A stretch of DNA of 64,000 nt, from NCBI GenBank assembly GCA_028671895.1, contig CM053809.1, positions 32,339,501 to 32,403,500 of the forward strand, given 5' to 3'. Position numbers and translations under genes: made by a program. Below the pieces are notes generated by a model. It saw nothing but the letters and a program-made list of their open reading frames with translations, was not told where the DNA came from and made no database searches. Source of the stretch: Oenanthe sinensis. Taxonomy: Eukaryota > Streptophyta > Magnoliopsida > Apiales > Apiaceae. Below are positions 34,681 to 45,651 of the stretch, one piece after another. Numbering within the stretch: position 1 is the first letter of the stretch; each line of letters opens with the position of its first letter.

Positions 34681-35881
34681 TTAGCTGTAACATAATTGAA
34701 AATGTTGTGAACATCTATCCCGGAGGGTCCATGTGCCATTTTAGAAACGGAGCCCTGCAGGTGCTTTAAAACAAGAAACCCTAGATTTCTTTCCTAAGCA
34801 CTCACTTTATACGAGGTAATCTACTCCAAGCTTTCATATACACATGTGTGTCTCAAGTTGATATATGCTAATTTTATCTTCACCTGAATTTATGTTTAAT
34901 ACTCGAATTGTTTTTCAATTTTCAAGTTTAGTTGAATTACTTGAATCTCACTTTGAGTAGTAGTATTTACTACTTTATTTGTTTTGCGGAAACACTGACG
35001 TAGCAGACAGTGTTGTTGACTTTCAGGTGATAATTTGTTTCATGTAAGGTTTAGTGGGTAGTTATTATGAATTAGTTTACTTCAATTGTTTGAAATGTAT
35101 GGGTGTTACGTCTTTGTTTGACTAGATTTGGTGTTCGGACTGAGCAAAAAAGTTAAGTTGCCCCTGTTTTAGCACCACGTTGCGTTATGCTTGGAGCGGA
35201 AATTTTAGATCGTGTAGTATATGCATTACAGGTGTAAACTGGCCTCTCGAAGCTTTGGCTGATTTAAGCAATTATCAAACATGTGGATTATGAGTGTTGC
35301 TGGTTATTGAGAGTTCTATTATATAAATGTTTTTCATGTGTTTTCTCGGTAACAACTACTTGGTATGCAATACTTATGGATTTAGTATGAAAATCTATAA
35401 TTTTTGTATAATGTTATGTTGTGAAGGTGATCACTCTTCGTTTGCTATTTTTATTACAAGTTTTATGAAGTTAGTATTCTTGGGCTTGATTCAGGCACGG
35501 TATACTTAAATGGCGACCCTACGAAGCCACTCATATGGTTTGGCTTGACATTCTTAAGTGGTTTGTTTTGATCCGAAAAGTGGCCAAATCAACTAACTTG
35601 GTTTGATTTCCTCTGGAAATACAAATCATGTTATTTTCTGATATAGGCTAATAGTGCCATTACTGCCATGACAAGCAAATATAGATTCTTCATTTCTTTT
35701 TTATAACCTATTTACCTTAATATGTATTTTTTAAATACAGTAATCTATTAATAATTAGTTAATGATATTTGCGTATCTTGCCGTGCATAATATTATCCAT
35801 CTTTTTTGATATATGCAGAGTCTTTTTTTGACGTTGTCAGTTTCATCACATAGTGTTCAGAATATTTTATAGTATCAGCAA
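34681..35881 (+). other. HESO1 promoter and probable 5' UTR with intron
   Basis: A likely non-coding first exon lies at about 34760-34816 (GAAACCCTAGATTTC, then a GAG-GTAATC donor), with a matching acceptor TATGCAG at about 35818 just upstream of the coding start at 35882. This is inferred from splice signals only. Confidence 0.4.
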
Positions 35882-38800
35882 ATGAGTTTCTACAGTCTAG
35901 TGGAGCATACTCTGGGGGAGATTCTTTTGTTGATCAATCCCACGAGGGATGATTGGGGAATGAGATTTCATATCATTGAAGATGTTCGAGCTGCTGTTCA
36001 GACTGTAGAAATTCTTAGAGGTAAACTCCCCAGTTTAGCTTATTATTGTATATCATTACTCCCTTTCTTAATATGTACATGCTTGCTTCTTAACTTATTA
36101 TGTACATCCTTGCTCCAATGCTCACCAACACTGTGGACTAAAGTTTCTTTTTCAATAAAATGTTATTTAGTTTCATCTTGGCATTAAACTAAATAGCACA
36201 AATATGTTGCCTTATGTTCATCCTTACTCCCATATGATCTTGCTCATATATTACGTTCATATTCTTCTTGTTCAAAAGATTACCAATTAACATTTTCCTA
36301 GGCTAATGGCATATCTCCAAATGCAGATGAAGTAATATAGGCAATTCTAAGTTTGGATTAAATTCTGAGATATTCACTGATAATAAGTATTGATTTAAGG
36401 TGTTGCATACTTAGGTTGAATGGAGCAGCTCTTTTTTAATTGAAATGTAGTTATTCCAGCATAACTCACGGTTTGACTCTGTAAACAGGTGCAACAGTAG
36501 AACCATTTGGATCATTTGTATCTAATCTGTTCACAAGATGGGGAGATCTAGATATATCCATAGAGATATTGACTAATTCATATATTTCGAATACAGCTAA
36601 GAAACAAAAGCAAAATTTGTTGAGAGATGTTCTGAAAGCTCTTAGAAGTAAAGGTAATCCTCTTCAAAATCTCAATACTATTTACATACTGCACAATTGT
36701 AGTTTCCTCAAGAAGTGATGTTTTAATGTACAATTTAAAAACAATCTTCGTTTCTTACATTTAAATATAATGTCACTTACGAAATCAGCCCTTCTTTATA
36801 TGTTGGTGTATATACAAAATGTTAAAAATTGTATTTGTTAAGAAGTGTAAAGATATGGTGTCACGTTTCAATAAGTTTCTTATGTTGTGGCTACAGGGTA
36901 CCTCCTTCTCAGTAATCTGCTAAACAAATAGCGAGTTAAATGAATTTTGTGAGTCATGAGATATCAATTATAAACTTGATATTAATTATGACACTTAAAT
37001 TTGCTTTTGGGGATTTTTTGCTTAAAACGACGAGTTAAATTTAATACAATCACCATTATCGACACCAACCACCTCTCTCTTTCTCTCTCAAATTATGTAT
37101 GTATATATATTTGTATATGTTGTGTATATAATAGATAGACGGATAGATTCAAATAGATACGAAGTGACTGCGTATATGTGTGGGTGTAGTTGTAGTTGTT
37201 AATATTATATGAACCATTTATTAACTTTAAGGTTTTAGGAAAGTTGGTAACTTAACATGGTATAAGTAATGGTATAAGCGGGAAGAGGTTCGAGTTCGAG
37301 CCCCTCCCAGCTCCAGAATTTTAAACTATTTGTCTATTTGTTTGTCTACTGATTGGATGTTTGTTCGTTCACTCATAGGAATGAGAGAAAATGTTAATAC
37401 TATATGACCATTTAATGCCTCTACTATCATTTTAAGGTTTTAAGAGAGTTGGCGAAAGCCTGTTTCAACTATAACCATTTCTGTAGTCAGCAAATATCTT
37501 CCTATGAAATTCAAACTTGGTTGGGCACACTGCAACAACTTCATGTTGTGGATTTTGAACCACTTATATAAGTCAAAATAAGCGTTCTCAGATGCTCATG
37601 AATATGTTAAAGTAATAAGCAATATACATTCCATTCTTGGCTTTTTCAATCTTTAATAGCTCATTAATCTCTACTTTGTGGCCTTCTTGAATTTAATATA
37701 ATTTATAATTGTGTTGTGCTGACCTATGATGATGCACGGGGACGCCTATCGGTGGATGTACCCAAGTTTGGGGACTTCTCGGGGACGGCATGGGGATGGC
37801 TTGGGGACTTCCTAAAAACCGGGGACAACAGACTTGGAACGGGGACGTTTCAAGGACCCAAAATTACTAAAATACTCGTCCCCACTCTAAAATTCTAATT
37901 TTTAGGCCGCCTAGTTATATTTGGAGCTATTCATGACATAAGTGGTTATATTCCTCCTAATTACACTAAAATTTGAACTTCATTATTCTATCAATAAAAT
38001 GCTAATGTTGAAAAATTATTAGAATCTGTTAAATCAATATGGCTAGAGAAAGGATTTACAATGGTGAGTTATGGTTGGAATGTATCAACAAGAAAGTATC
38101 TAATTAAGTTTGAGAGAGCATGATATATTCTATGTTTTAAACATTTGGATGTTGAAATTTATTTCTATCTTATATATAAATAATTTTTATTTATATATAT
38201 TTATTGCCGTACCCATACCTCTAAAATTTTAAAATTGCCGTTTTCTGTCCCCGTACACGTATATGTACCCGTACCCGTCTCCGTGCAACATAGGTGCTGA
38301 CCTACTAATGGATCAACATATTTTGTGAAACTAGAATATTTTGCGAAACTAGATCGTCAAATATGTCATTTTCAATCTTTAAATCAGTGCTAATAGAGAC
38401 CATTAATTTCTTCCCACCTTCGATTATGCCCTCATGGACCTAAACCCCATCTTACACTTTCAATGTCAAAATAACGTTGACCATACACAGGCAGGATGTC
38501 TGATACTTGCATTAATATCCTTTTTGGATAGGATTTCAATTTCCTCACTAGCTATGATATTATAGCGAGGATGATTGCAAAGTCTTAGTATCAAAGGCTT
38601 ATTGTCAAGCTCCTTTTATTTTAATAGTTTTGTCCTTGTGTACTGCTAAACGAACATTGTTCCACTTTAGTAAGAATCAAGTGTTTCGTGATTAACACTT
38701 TCCTTGCAGCTTTAATGAGCATATTGTTTCAAGGGTCTCGACAACCATGTATCAAATCAGATGTGATCATATTTAGTGCTACATCCAAGTGGTTCACTCA

Positions 38801-40854
38801 AGCATATACTTGTAACTACCATGATCTTGATAGATTTGGTTCCTCTTTAAGCTTTTTTGCTAGATAAACACCTTATCATTTGAATCATCTGCTAGGTGTT
38901 GAACTTCATTTGAATCATATTCTAGGTGTTGAACTAAATTATATGAATTTGGATGTATTCTTGAATCTTTCAACAAATCCTTATGTTGATTATCCTTCGT
39001 GTGTACACATAAGAATATAACTGAATTGAGACAAACTTTTTTAACAAGAATGTGATTAACATTTTTTCCCTTCTAAAGAACCTTTACTTCTTACTTAAGA
39101 CCTCACCAGAGCTGATGCCTTTCTGGGTCAAGTCCTGCATACTAGAAAATTAACCATTCATGAGTTGAATTAATGTGTTGTCAACCCCAGTCCCACAACA
39201 GAAGGAGGCTTATAACAAATTCTTCCAGGATTGGCCTAAAACGGACAATTTCATAATAAAGTTGGAGTTGAGGTGCTTTTGCGGCCTGCAAAAGTTGAAT
39301 TGTAGTATCGTATCTATGGGGAAACAACCTAGGTGGGAGGGTTGTAACAAGCCTCCGTGTTGGATAAGCTAATCGTGCCAAAAGGCACAAGTTACTTGAG
39401 TCCATTATTGAAAATTTATTTGATTAATATATATGTAGTCATAATAGATTTTTCTTACATAAAGTAATTAACTGAACTATGAAATTTGGTATTCTTAGAC
39501 ACATATCTGTTTTTATATATTAACAAGGGGTTTTTGCAGGTACATGGCATAAGCTCAGATTTGTTGGTAATGCCAGAATACCTATCTTAAAGTTGGAACA
39601 CAACCTTCAAAATATCTCTTGTGATATCTCCATTAATAATTTGAACGGTCAAATGAAGTCCAAGTTGCTGTTTTGGATCAATGAGATCGATGGACGCTTT
39701 CGTGACATGGTTTTGCTAGTACGTCCCTTTGTCAAAAAAAGTAAGTGCTAGCTTGGAAATATATGAACCAATTTGACATTTTTTATGTGTAGGTCAAGGA
39801 ATGGGCCAAAGCACATGATATTAATGATTCAAAGTCTGGTTCTTTGAATTCGTATTCTCTTAGTTTGCTGGTTATTTTTCATTTTCAGGTATATCAGACC
39901 CTTCTATTTGTTTTTTTGCACTATAACTGATTTCCAATGTTGTGACTTGTGAGTAGTTATATCAATGTGAGTAGTTATATCAAGGTTTAGGGATTACTAT
40001 TCTAGTGAATAAGAAACATCAAAACTAATTACAACATGGATAAAGGAAAGACAACATAGCACAGTAACATGTTTTTACACCATGTGTTATGCATCCTTTT
40101 CTAGGGATTTTGCCTTGTGCTTAAATAGCTCAAATTTATTCGATTGTTGTGTTTGTTTAGGATGATTCTAGTTTATATTTGGATGTTCTAGAAGCCTTCT
40201 CATCTGAACAAAGGTTATTTTAGTTTAAGAGCTTTGTTGATAATTTTTTTTGCTGATTAAGTATCTATGTTTAATAGAAAATGAAAGCCAGAACTTCTAC
40301 AACTTTTATCTAGATTTTATTCTCCTATATTTCGTGCAGACATGCGTACCTGCAATTCTACCTCCTCTTAAAGATATATATCCAGGAAATTTGTTGCATG
40401 ACCTTGAAGGTACCACTTATGATAAATTTATATATTATTTTGAATTGATGTCGATCAGTTACAGGTTCTTATATTTCTGCTACTTTTTTCTTTCCCGTTT
40501 TTGTTTTTCAATTTCATGTCTGGCTAAACTTTCCTCCATTACTCTCAACTTGATGAAGATATCTAATTGGAGTTTGAATGTGTCTGCTTACTTTAAAGAT
40601 TATAATATCTCAGCTCTATATATGTAATGCTTATCTCTGGTTCCGAGTGGACTACACTGGTTTCTCTTGGTTTAGTTTGGTTATATATATCTGTAACGTG
40701 TATGTTCTGAATATATACTGAAGAAAACAAGTGGAATGATGGCACATTGGCTTACGGTATTATGAGTAAGCGTGTTGAAACTTAATTTTAATGGGGTCAA
40801 GCCAAGAGTCTAATTTTAATGGCCTCATAATTTATTTCCAATTCACACACACAC

Positions 40855-40888
<34 letters not shown>

Positions 40889-42337
40889 GGTTTTAATGTA
40901 CCCTCTATGGAAATCAAGTTGGATGAGTGTGTTATGTTCACCAATAATTGTAGTACCTGTTGTCATTTGAATATGTATTTAGTTAGAGTTGTTTTATTTA
41001 TTTTGATTTGGTCAAGCGACATGACTGTTATGAGAGGTTGTGTTCAGTAGTGCTTCCTGATTTATTGGAAGAGTTGTTATGCAAGATAGTAAATAACACA
41101 GCAACTGAATGAATAAAGATTAAATGATTATTAATACTTTTCTCTGAGTTGATATGGAGGATTAGGTATCCCTCGAAGCAAACCTACTGATCTTTATTAT
41201 TGTTTCTGCTTAACCAGTATTGGAAGCATAAGAACTTCTCCTCTAAAAGAGATCCTTCTTCTCTTAACCTAACCATTATTAGATCTTACAAACAAGCACT
41301 TAACAGAATGTTGGGTCTCTTTATTGCTAAAGTCCTCCAAGATTGTATTGCAGGCTAATTTAGTCCTCTTATGGGTAGGGTTTAATTTAAAACATATACT
41401 GAAAATTTTAGAGATGTATCGTGGTGATCCAAACTTCTTGCATTTCATGATGATTGTGTGATGTTAATCTCTGTGTGGAGCACTGGAAAATTGTATCATT
41501 TAAATAAGGTTCTAATATATTAATTTAATCTGGATTTCATTTGTTTTGGTAGGAATATGTGCAATCCTAATCTGGATTTCATTTGTTTTGGTAGGAATAT
41601 GTGCAATCCTGGTTGCACAAAAGCACTTCCAGAATTTAGCAGCTCCAAGTTCGAAGATAGATTTCACATAATAATAATTTGATGGTTTCCATACAGGTGT
41701 CAGAACTGTTGCTGAGAAACATGTTGAAGAAACATGTGCTGCAAACATAAACAGGTTTCGATTGGACAAGTCTAGACAAATAAATCAAAGTTCTTTATCT
41801 ACTCTGCTCATTTCATTTTTCGCAAAGGTATTTATTCTTTTGATCTCTAAATATATTTTGGCATACAATATATACAACCATGAGTCCATGACCCACCAAA
41901 AAGACATAAGCAATGCAGTTATATGATTTACATGTGTATAATACCTTGTATATTAGCTCAAATAAGCGTAGGTTCACTAAAATACCACATCTATACAGCT
42001 AATAATATGAACATCCTATGTGGATATCATAGCAAGTCCCAAATTTTGTAACTTTTAAGTATATATGTGTACAATTTTATAAAACGAAAACATTTTTGCT
42101 ATTAATTTTTAAATAAATGAAAATATCCTGGCCAGATTAAAATTCTTGTTAAACACACATTCTTTATATTGCATGTGGCATTTCTTAAGAAATATTTTAT
42201 TCTTTGAAGTGTGTCACTTATAGTTCTAACTTCGATTTCTACACCTCTTGAATTTTGACTGTCTTAAATATTTAATTCAGTTATTTTACTCACTTGTAAT
42301 GATCTACTCATGGAAATTGTGCATTACTTAGACTCCC

Positions 42338-42420
<83 letters not shown>

Positions 42421-43621
42421 TTTTGATATTTATTCAATATTTCAGTTCTTGTTTACAAATTTATTTGGTAAACCTTTTTAGCATAAAAGATGTTTAGATC
42501 TTGTATTTTAGATGCGTAGTTCATTAAATAATCTTGGTGTACATGTAAGATTCTACTATGTTGTGTGTTTATAATATTTGAGTCATTGATGTTTTCTCTA
42601 TTAAATAATTATCTTGGCATAATAAATATATCTTTTCACTTGCAAAGCCAAGCTATTTTAGTTATCATATGATTTGGTATTTTGGCATTGTTTGGAACTA
42701 CAACCTAAAAAATAGAAGAAGAAGTAGAAGAAGAAGAAAAAGAACCTCAGGAAGATGCGTTGATTTTGCTGTAAAGTTGGTAATTGCACATTTGCACCAT
42801 GTCACCTTGCAGCCACTAATTGTCCCCTGATGGTAATCTTGGGTAGTAACTGTGGCGTGTGAGCATCATACTTTCTTTTCATTAACTTTTGCAGTTCTGT
42901 GACATTTATACGAGGGCTTCAATCCAAGGCATTAGCCCTTACTCTGGACATTGGGAAGATATAGGGAGAAACATGACATGGCTACCCAGAACATATGCAC
43001 TCTATGTATGTTATATCCTCTCAGGCGTACACTGGTGACATTTTCTTTAATTCCAGATTTTGTTACCAACGAATTCTCTCACAAATGCTGATGGCATGTT
43101 TCTCTTTGATGAAACCTCTATTCAACTGTTTAATAAATTCAATTCCTTGTCTCTAGATTAACTTTCTTATTATGTTTTCCTAGGTTGAGGACCCATTTGA
43201 GCAGCCTGTTAATACTGCAAGGAGTGTTATAGACAAACATCTAACAAGGATAGCAGATGCCTTTCGAACAACCCACTTGGCACTTACCTCACATAATCAT
43301 AATCAGAGTACTCTCTTTGCTGCGTTAATCAGACGAGACCGATTACTATATGTGACAAAATCAGCACCAATCAGAAACTCCCCTGGAAACTATCATCCAC
43401 AGATAAACAGAGCTATAGCATCACCATCAACATCACAGGCACATCATCCTTGCAGCACAATGGTTAACATCCGTCCCAACAATGCGAACATGAACAGACC
43501 AGTTCAACCAAATCAAAACCCAGTGGTTAACGTCCGTCCCAACCATGCGAACATGAACAGACCATTTCAACCACATCACCATCAAGCACCACAGATTTGG
43601 AGGACAAAACCCAACAGTTAA
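35882..43621 (+). CDS. HESO1: HESO1-type terminal uridylyltransferase
   Basis: Adds uridines to 3' ends of unmethylated small RNAs and cleaved mRNA fragments, marking them for decay; HEN1 methylation normally blocks this (known for Arabidopsis HESO1). Eight exons: 35882-36020, 36489-36653, 39540-39718, 39793-39888, 40340-40409, 41697-41827, 42895-43005, 43184-43621. All borders are GT-AG, phases close, 442 aa. The nucleotidyltransferase core shows FGSF (Gly54-Ser55) and WGDLDISI with Asp66 and Asp68; a third candidate metal ligand is Asp130 in SCDISI. LLVKEWAKAHDIND and SYSLSLLVIFHFQ follow, then the PAP-associated region ending YVEDPFEQPVNTARSV, a strong clade signature. The Asn/Pro/His-rich tail is shorter than the Arabidopsis one and contains a duplicated block (NIRPNNANMNRP and NVRPNHANMNRP). 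The gene is intact. Intron 2 is 2.9 kb and carries mobile elements. Confidence 0.94.
37240..37340 (+). mobile_element. tRNA-like SINE remnant in HESO1 intron 2
   Basis: TAACTTAACATGGTATAAG is followed by a box B-like GTTCGAGCCC (37294-37303) preceded by a second GTTCGA. This resembles plant tRNA-derived SINE heads. A related string (AACCATTTATTAACTTTAAG and ACCATTTAATGCC) flanks it on both sides. Ends are not defined. Confidence 0.45.
37725..38293. mobile_element. Mutator-like MITE in HESO1 intron 2
   Basis: Flanked by the 9-bp direct repeat GTGCTGACC (37716-37724 and 38294-38302). The left end TATGATGATGCACGGGGACG pairs imperfectly with the right end, whose complement reads TATGTTGCACGGAGACGGGT. 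The left half is unusually G-rich for this window (GGGGACTTCTCGGGGACGGC) and the right half has the matching C-rich run. No transposase. Confidence 0.75.
40855..40890. repeat. TA microsatellite in HESO1 intron 5
   Basis: About 14 TA dinucleotides in a row, preceded by a short CA run. Confidence 0.9.
41526..41609. repeat. 42-bp tandem duplication in HESO1 intron 5
   Basis: TAATCTGGATTTCATTTG through GTGCAATCC occurs twice head to tail without visible differences, 88 bases upstream of exon 6. It duplicates a GGTAGG donor-like string but does not alter the exon. Confidence 0.9.
42341..42418. repeat. Long TA microsatellite in HESO1 intron 6
   Basis: About 38 consecutive TA/AT dinucleotides, essentially pure. 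Expected to be length-polymorphic. Confidence 0.95.
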
Positions 43622-44544
43622 CCGCATCTTTATTAGTAGTATCTGGGCTCATTTATGTGTCAAGTGTTGCCTAGTACTGTACATGTTTTTGTTTTGGGAG
43701 ACAGATTGCGTGTTGAGTGTTTGTTGACAGAAAACTGTACAAATGTCTTTTTGGATTTTGTGTGTGGGTTTGGGTGTTGGGGGTATAAGATTTGATTATT
43801 TATAGTTTCAACATTTCAATTACGATTCGTTAGAAAAATTTTCTTGTAGGCGTATGTTATTGCAGTCTTTTAGTACAATTCATTGTTACACAGTCGCTCT
43901 ATTACATGCTACATGTCAAGAATTTCAAGTGCCATTTCAAGAGCTCAGTCATCTACAAGGTTTCAACTTTCAAGTAATTGGTTAGGAAGCCAGCTATAGC
44001 CAACTATGGCAGCTGTCATCTTCGTTATAGTTTAGTTATAAGATTACAGAGACTAGCTGTGTATACAAGGTGCAGCAGATGTAACATCAAAATGAAAGCA
44101 ATTAGAACAGGTTTTTGAAAGACTTCACTTCAACAAGAAGAATATTCAAGGTTCTCTAAAATAATAATACATAACTGTATTATATATAGATACACTGTAA
44201 CTGATTACAAATGATGATGATAAATAGGGGTTAGAGACTAATAACAGATAATTAACATTCTGCTACATCAGTACTCCCAATCCGAAAGAGGGTCGTTCTT
44301 CATTTCCGTGCTTTGAAGTTCTGCAAGGTTGAAGCAGTTTTACAAGTTCCAACAATTCTCCTACAGTTCTTGCATGTACAATTCTAATCAAATTTATACA
44401 TACAAGAAAATAAAATAAAAAGTAAAATGAAAAGCTACCCACACATTACAATTTCTATTAACCCTCCTTTCCTGTTAGCAACCAGAGCTGGAGTTACAGT
44501 ATATATAAAAAAGAAACATATAGCTAACTTTTGTGTAACTTGTA
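43622..44544. other. 3' flanks of HESO1 and the convergent gene
   Basis: Both neighbouring genes end towards this 0.9-kb gap, which should contain both 3' UTRs. No further coding signal. Confidence 0.5.
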
Positions 44545-45651
44545 TCACTGCTCAAAGGTGACATTACATCCCTTGGAGTTGGTACTTTTTAAATCTGAAC
44601 CTCCATCTTGTTCCTTCAATGGGGATCGAGGGGAAGTAGGAGGAGACGATGACGATGTACAATCATCTGTACGTGTCGACAGACTCTTCAATATACCTTT
44701 CAAGGGCTTTTTAGAGGAAGATGATTCCTCCTTGTCGGATTCATCACCTGAAGCACCATTATTATTTGTTACACTTGCACGACCACCCTTTTTGACACAA
44801 ATAAATTCATCACTGGAATCACCCTCCTTACTTTTAGTAAGGAAAGAATCATCAGTAGAAAGATCCTCCTTGCTTATGGCTTGATCAGAAACATCAACAA
44901 AATCATGATTGGCTTCATCACGTAGGTCATAGAAACTTTCAAGAACTTCAGATGATTCCACGTAATCTTGCGTACCTTTAGCTAACTGATACCATCCTTC
45001 ATTCAGCAGTGGCAACGAACTTAAGGTCTTGCGGAATTTTATCTTCCTAGGACCATCACCAGAACATTTCTTGCTATTTGCAGGACGTAGAAGAGACATA
45101 GCAATGACACTTGATATGAACAGTTGGCAAATCGCACATTTGACTTTCTCATGTCTCTTGAAAGAGGAGGCATCAGTAAGTCCTACCATTTCCTTGACCT
45201 CAAGAACTTCTCGTGCAAGCTCTGCCAGTTCACACTGTGCATATTTGGGGTCATTTTGAATCTTAGCTGCCAGGTAACCTATGTCAGTTTTGCTTTTAGT
45301 CAATCCTAATTCTTGAAATGGAAACAGATCTTTCTTCTCAGGGATACCGAAACCCACAAACCTAATTCTCTCATCAGTAAGGAAATTAACAATTGGTTCA
45401 GGTAAAGATTCTCCAGAACGAAAACGAAGGATCACACAACCTACTCCAAAGCACAAGAGCAACAGAACAATTTTCTGATTACGAGGGTGGCGCATAACAT
45501 CCAGGCCAACCACAGGAGGGCGCACCCAAACCTTTCCCTGAGGGAAAAGGAAATCCAAGTTGCATAACTGCTCAAAATCTTGTACTTTAAAGTTGACGCC
45601 TTCAAGTTTAACCTCAAACTGGTTAGTTCTTAGAAATACAGTAACGGCCAT
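44545..45651 (-). CDS. DEDDy 3'-5' exonuclease-like protein lacking catalytic residues
   Basis: Single exon, 368 aa. Residues about 45-190 resemble plant ribonuclease-H-like 3'-5' exonuclease proteins of the WRN-exo group. VVGLDV at residues 47-52 aligns with the VVGLDxEW motif, VGFGI (99-103) with VGVGI, TDIGYLA (122-128) with the third-Asp motif, and AELAREVL (143-150) with the segment after it. The first-motif Glu is replaced by Met53 (DVM), and the final Tyr-x3-Asp motif is missing where the sequence reads AICQLFIS (173-180). Two of four metal-binding acids are therefore gone, and activity is unlikely. The last ~170 residues are a Ser/Asp/Glu-rich tail with TSPRSPLKE, possibly phosphorylated. 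The ATG at 45651 is the first in frame. Open frame and motif survival argue for a real gene. It is convergent with HESO1. Family assignment is by motif reading only. Confidence 0.65.
   Translation of the reverse strand: MAVTVFLRTNQFEVKLEGVNFKVQDFEQLCNLDFLFPQGKVWVRPPVVGLDVMRHPRNQKIVLLLLCFGVGCVILRFRSGESLPEPIVNFLTDERIRFVGFGIPEKKDLFPFQELGLTKSKTDIGYLAAKIQNDPKYAQCELAELAREVLEVKEMVGLTDASSFKRHEKVKCAICQLFISSVIAMSLLRPANSKKCSGDGPRKIKFRKTLSSLPLLNEGWYQLAKGTQDYVESSEVLESFYDLRDEANHDFVDVSDQAISKEDLSTDDSFLTKSKEGDSSDEFICVKKGGRASVTNNNGASGDESDKEESSSSKKPLKGILKSLSTRTDDCTSSSSPPTSPRSPLKEQDGGSDLKSTNSKGCNVTFEQ

Noticed and set aside
37716..37898. 60-aa ORF with Gly/Asp-rich start
   Set aside because: It lies across the terminus of a Mutator-like MITE in an intron.
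39175..39405. Overlapping ORFs of 65 and 74 aa in HESO1 intron 2
   Set aside because: Both strands are open by chance and there is no recognisable motif. The local GC rise may be an old repeat.
43622..45651. HESO1 plus exonuclease-like gene as a defined RNA-tailing and trimming system
   Set aside because: Convergent neighbours in a plant genome are weak evidence, and the exonuclease-like protein lacks catalytic acids. Kept only as a finding about that gene.
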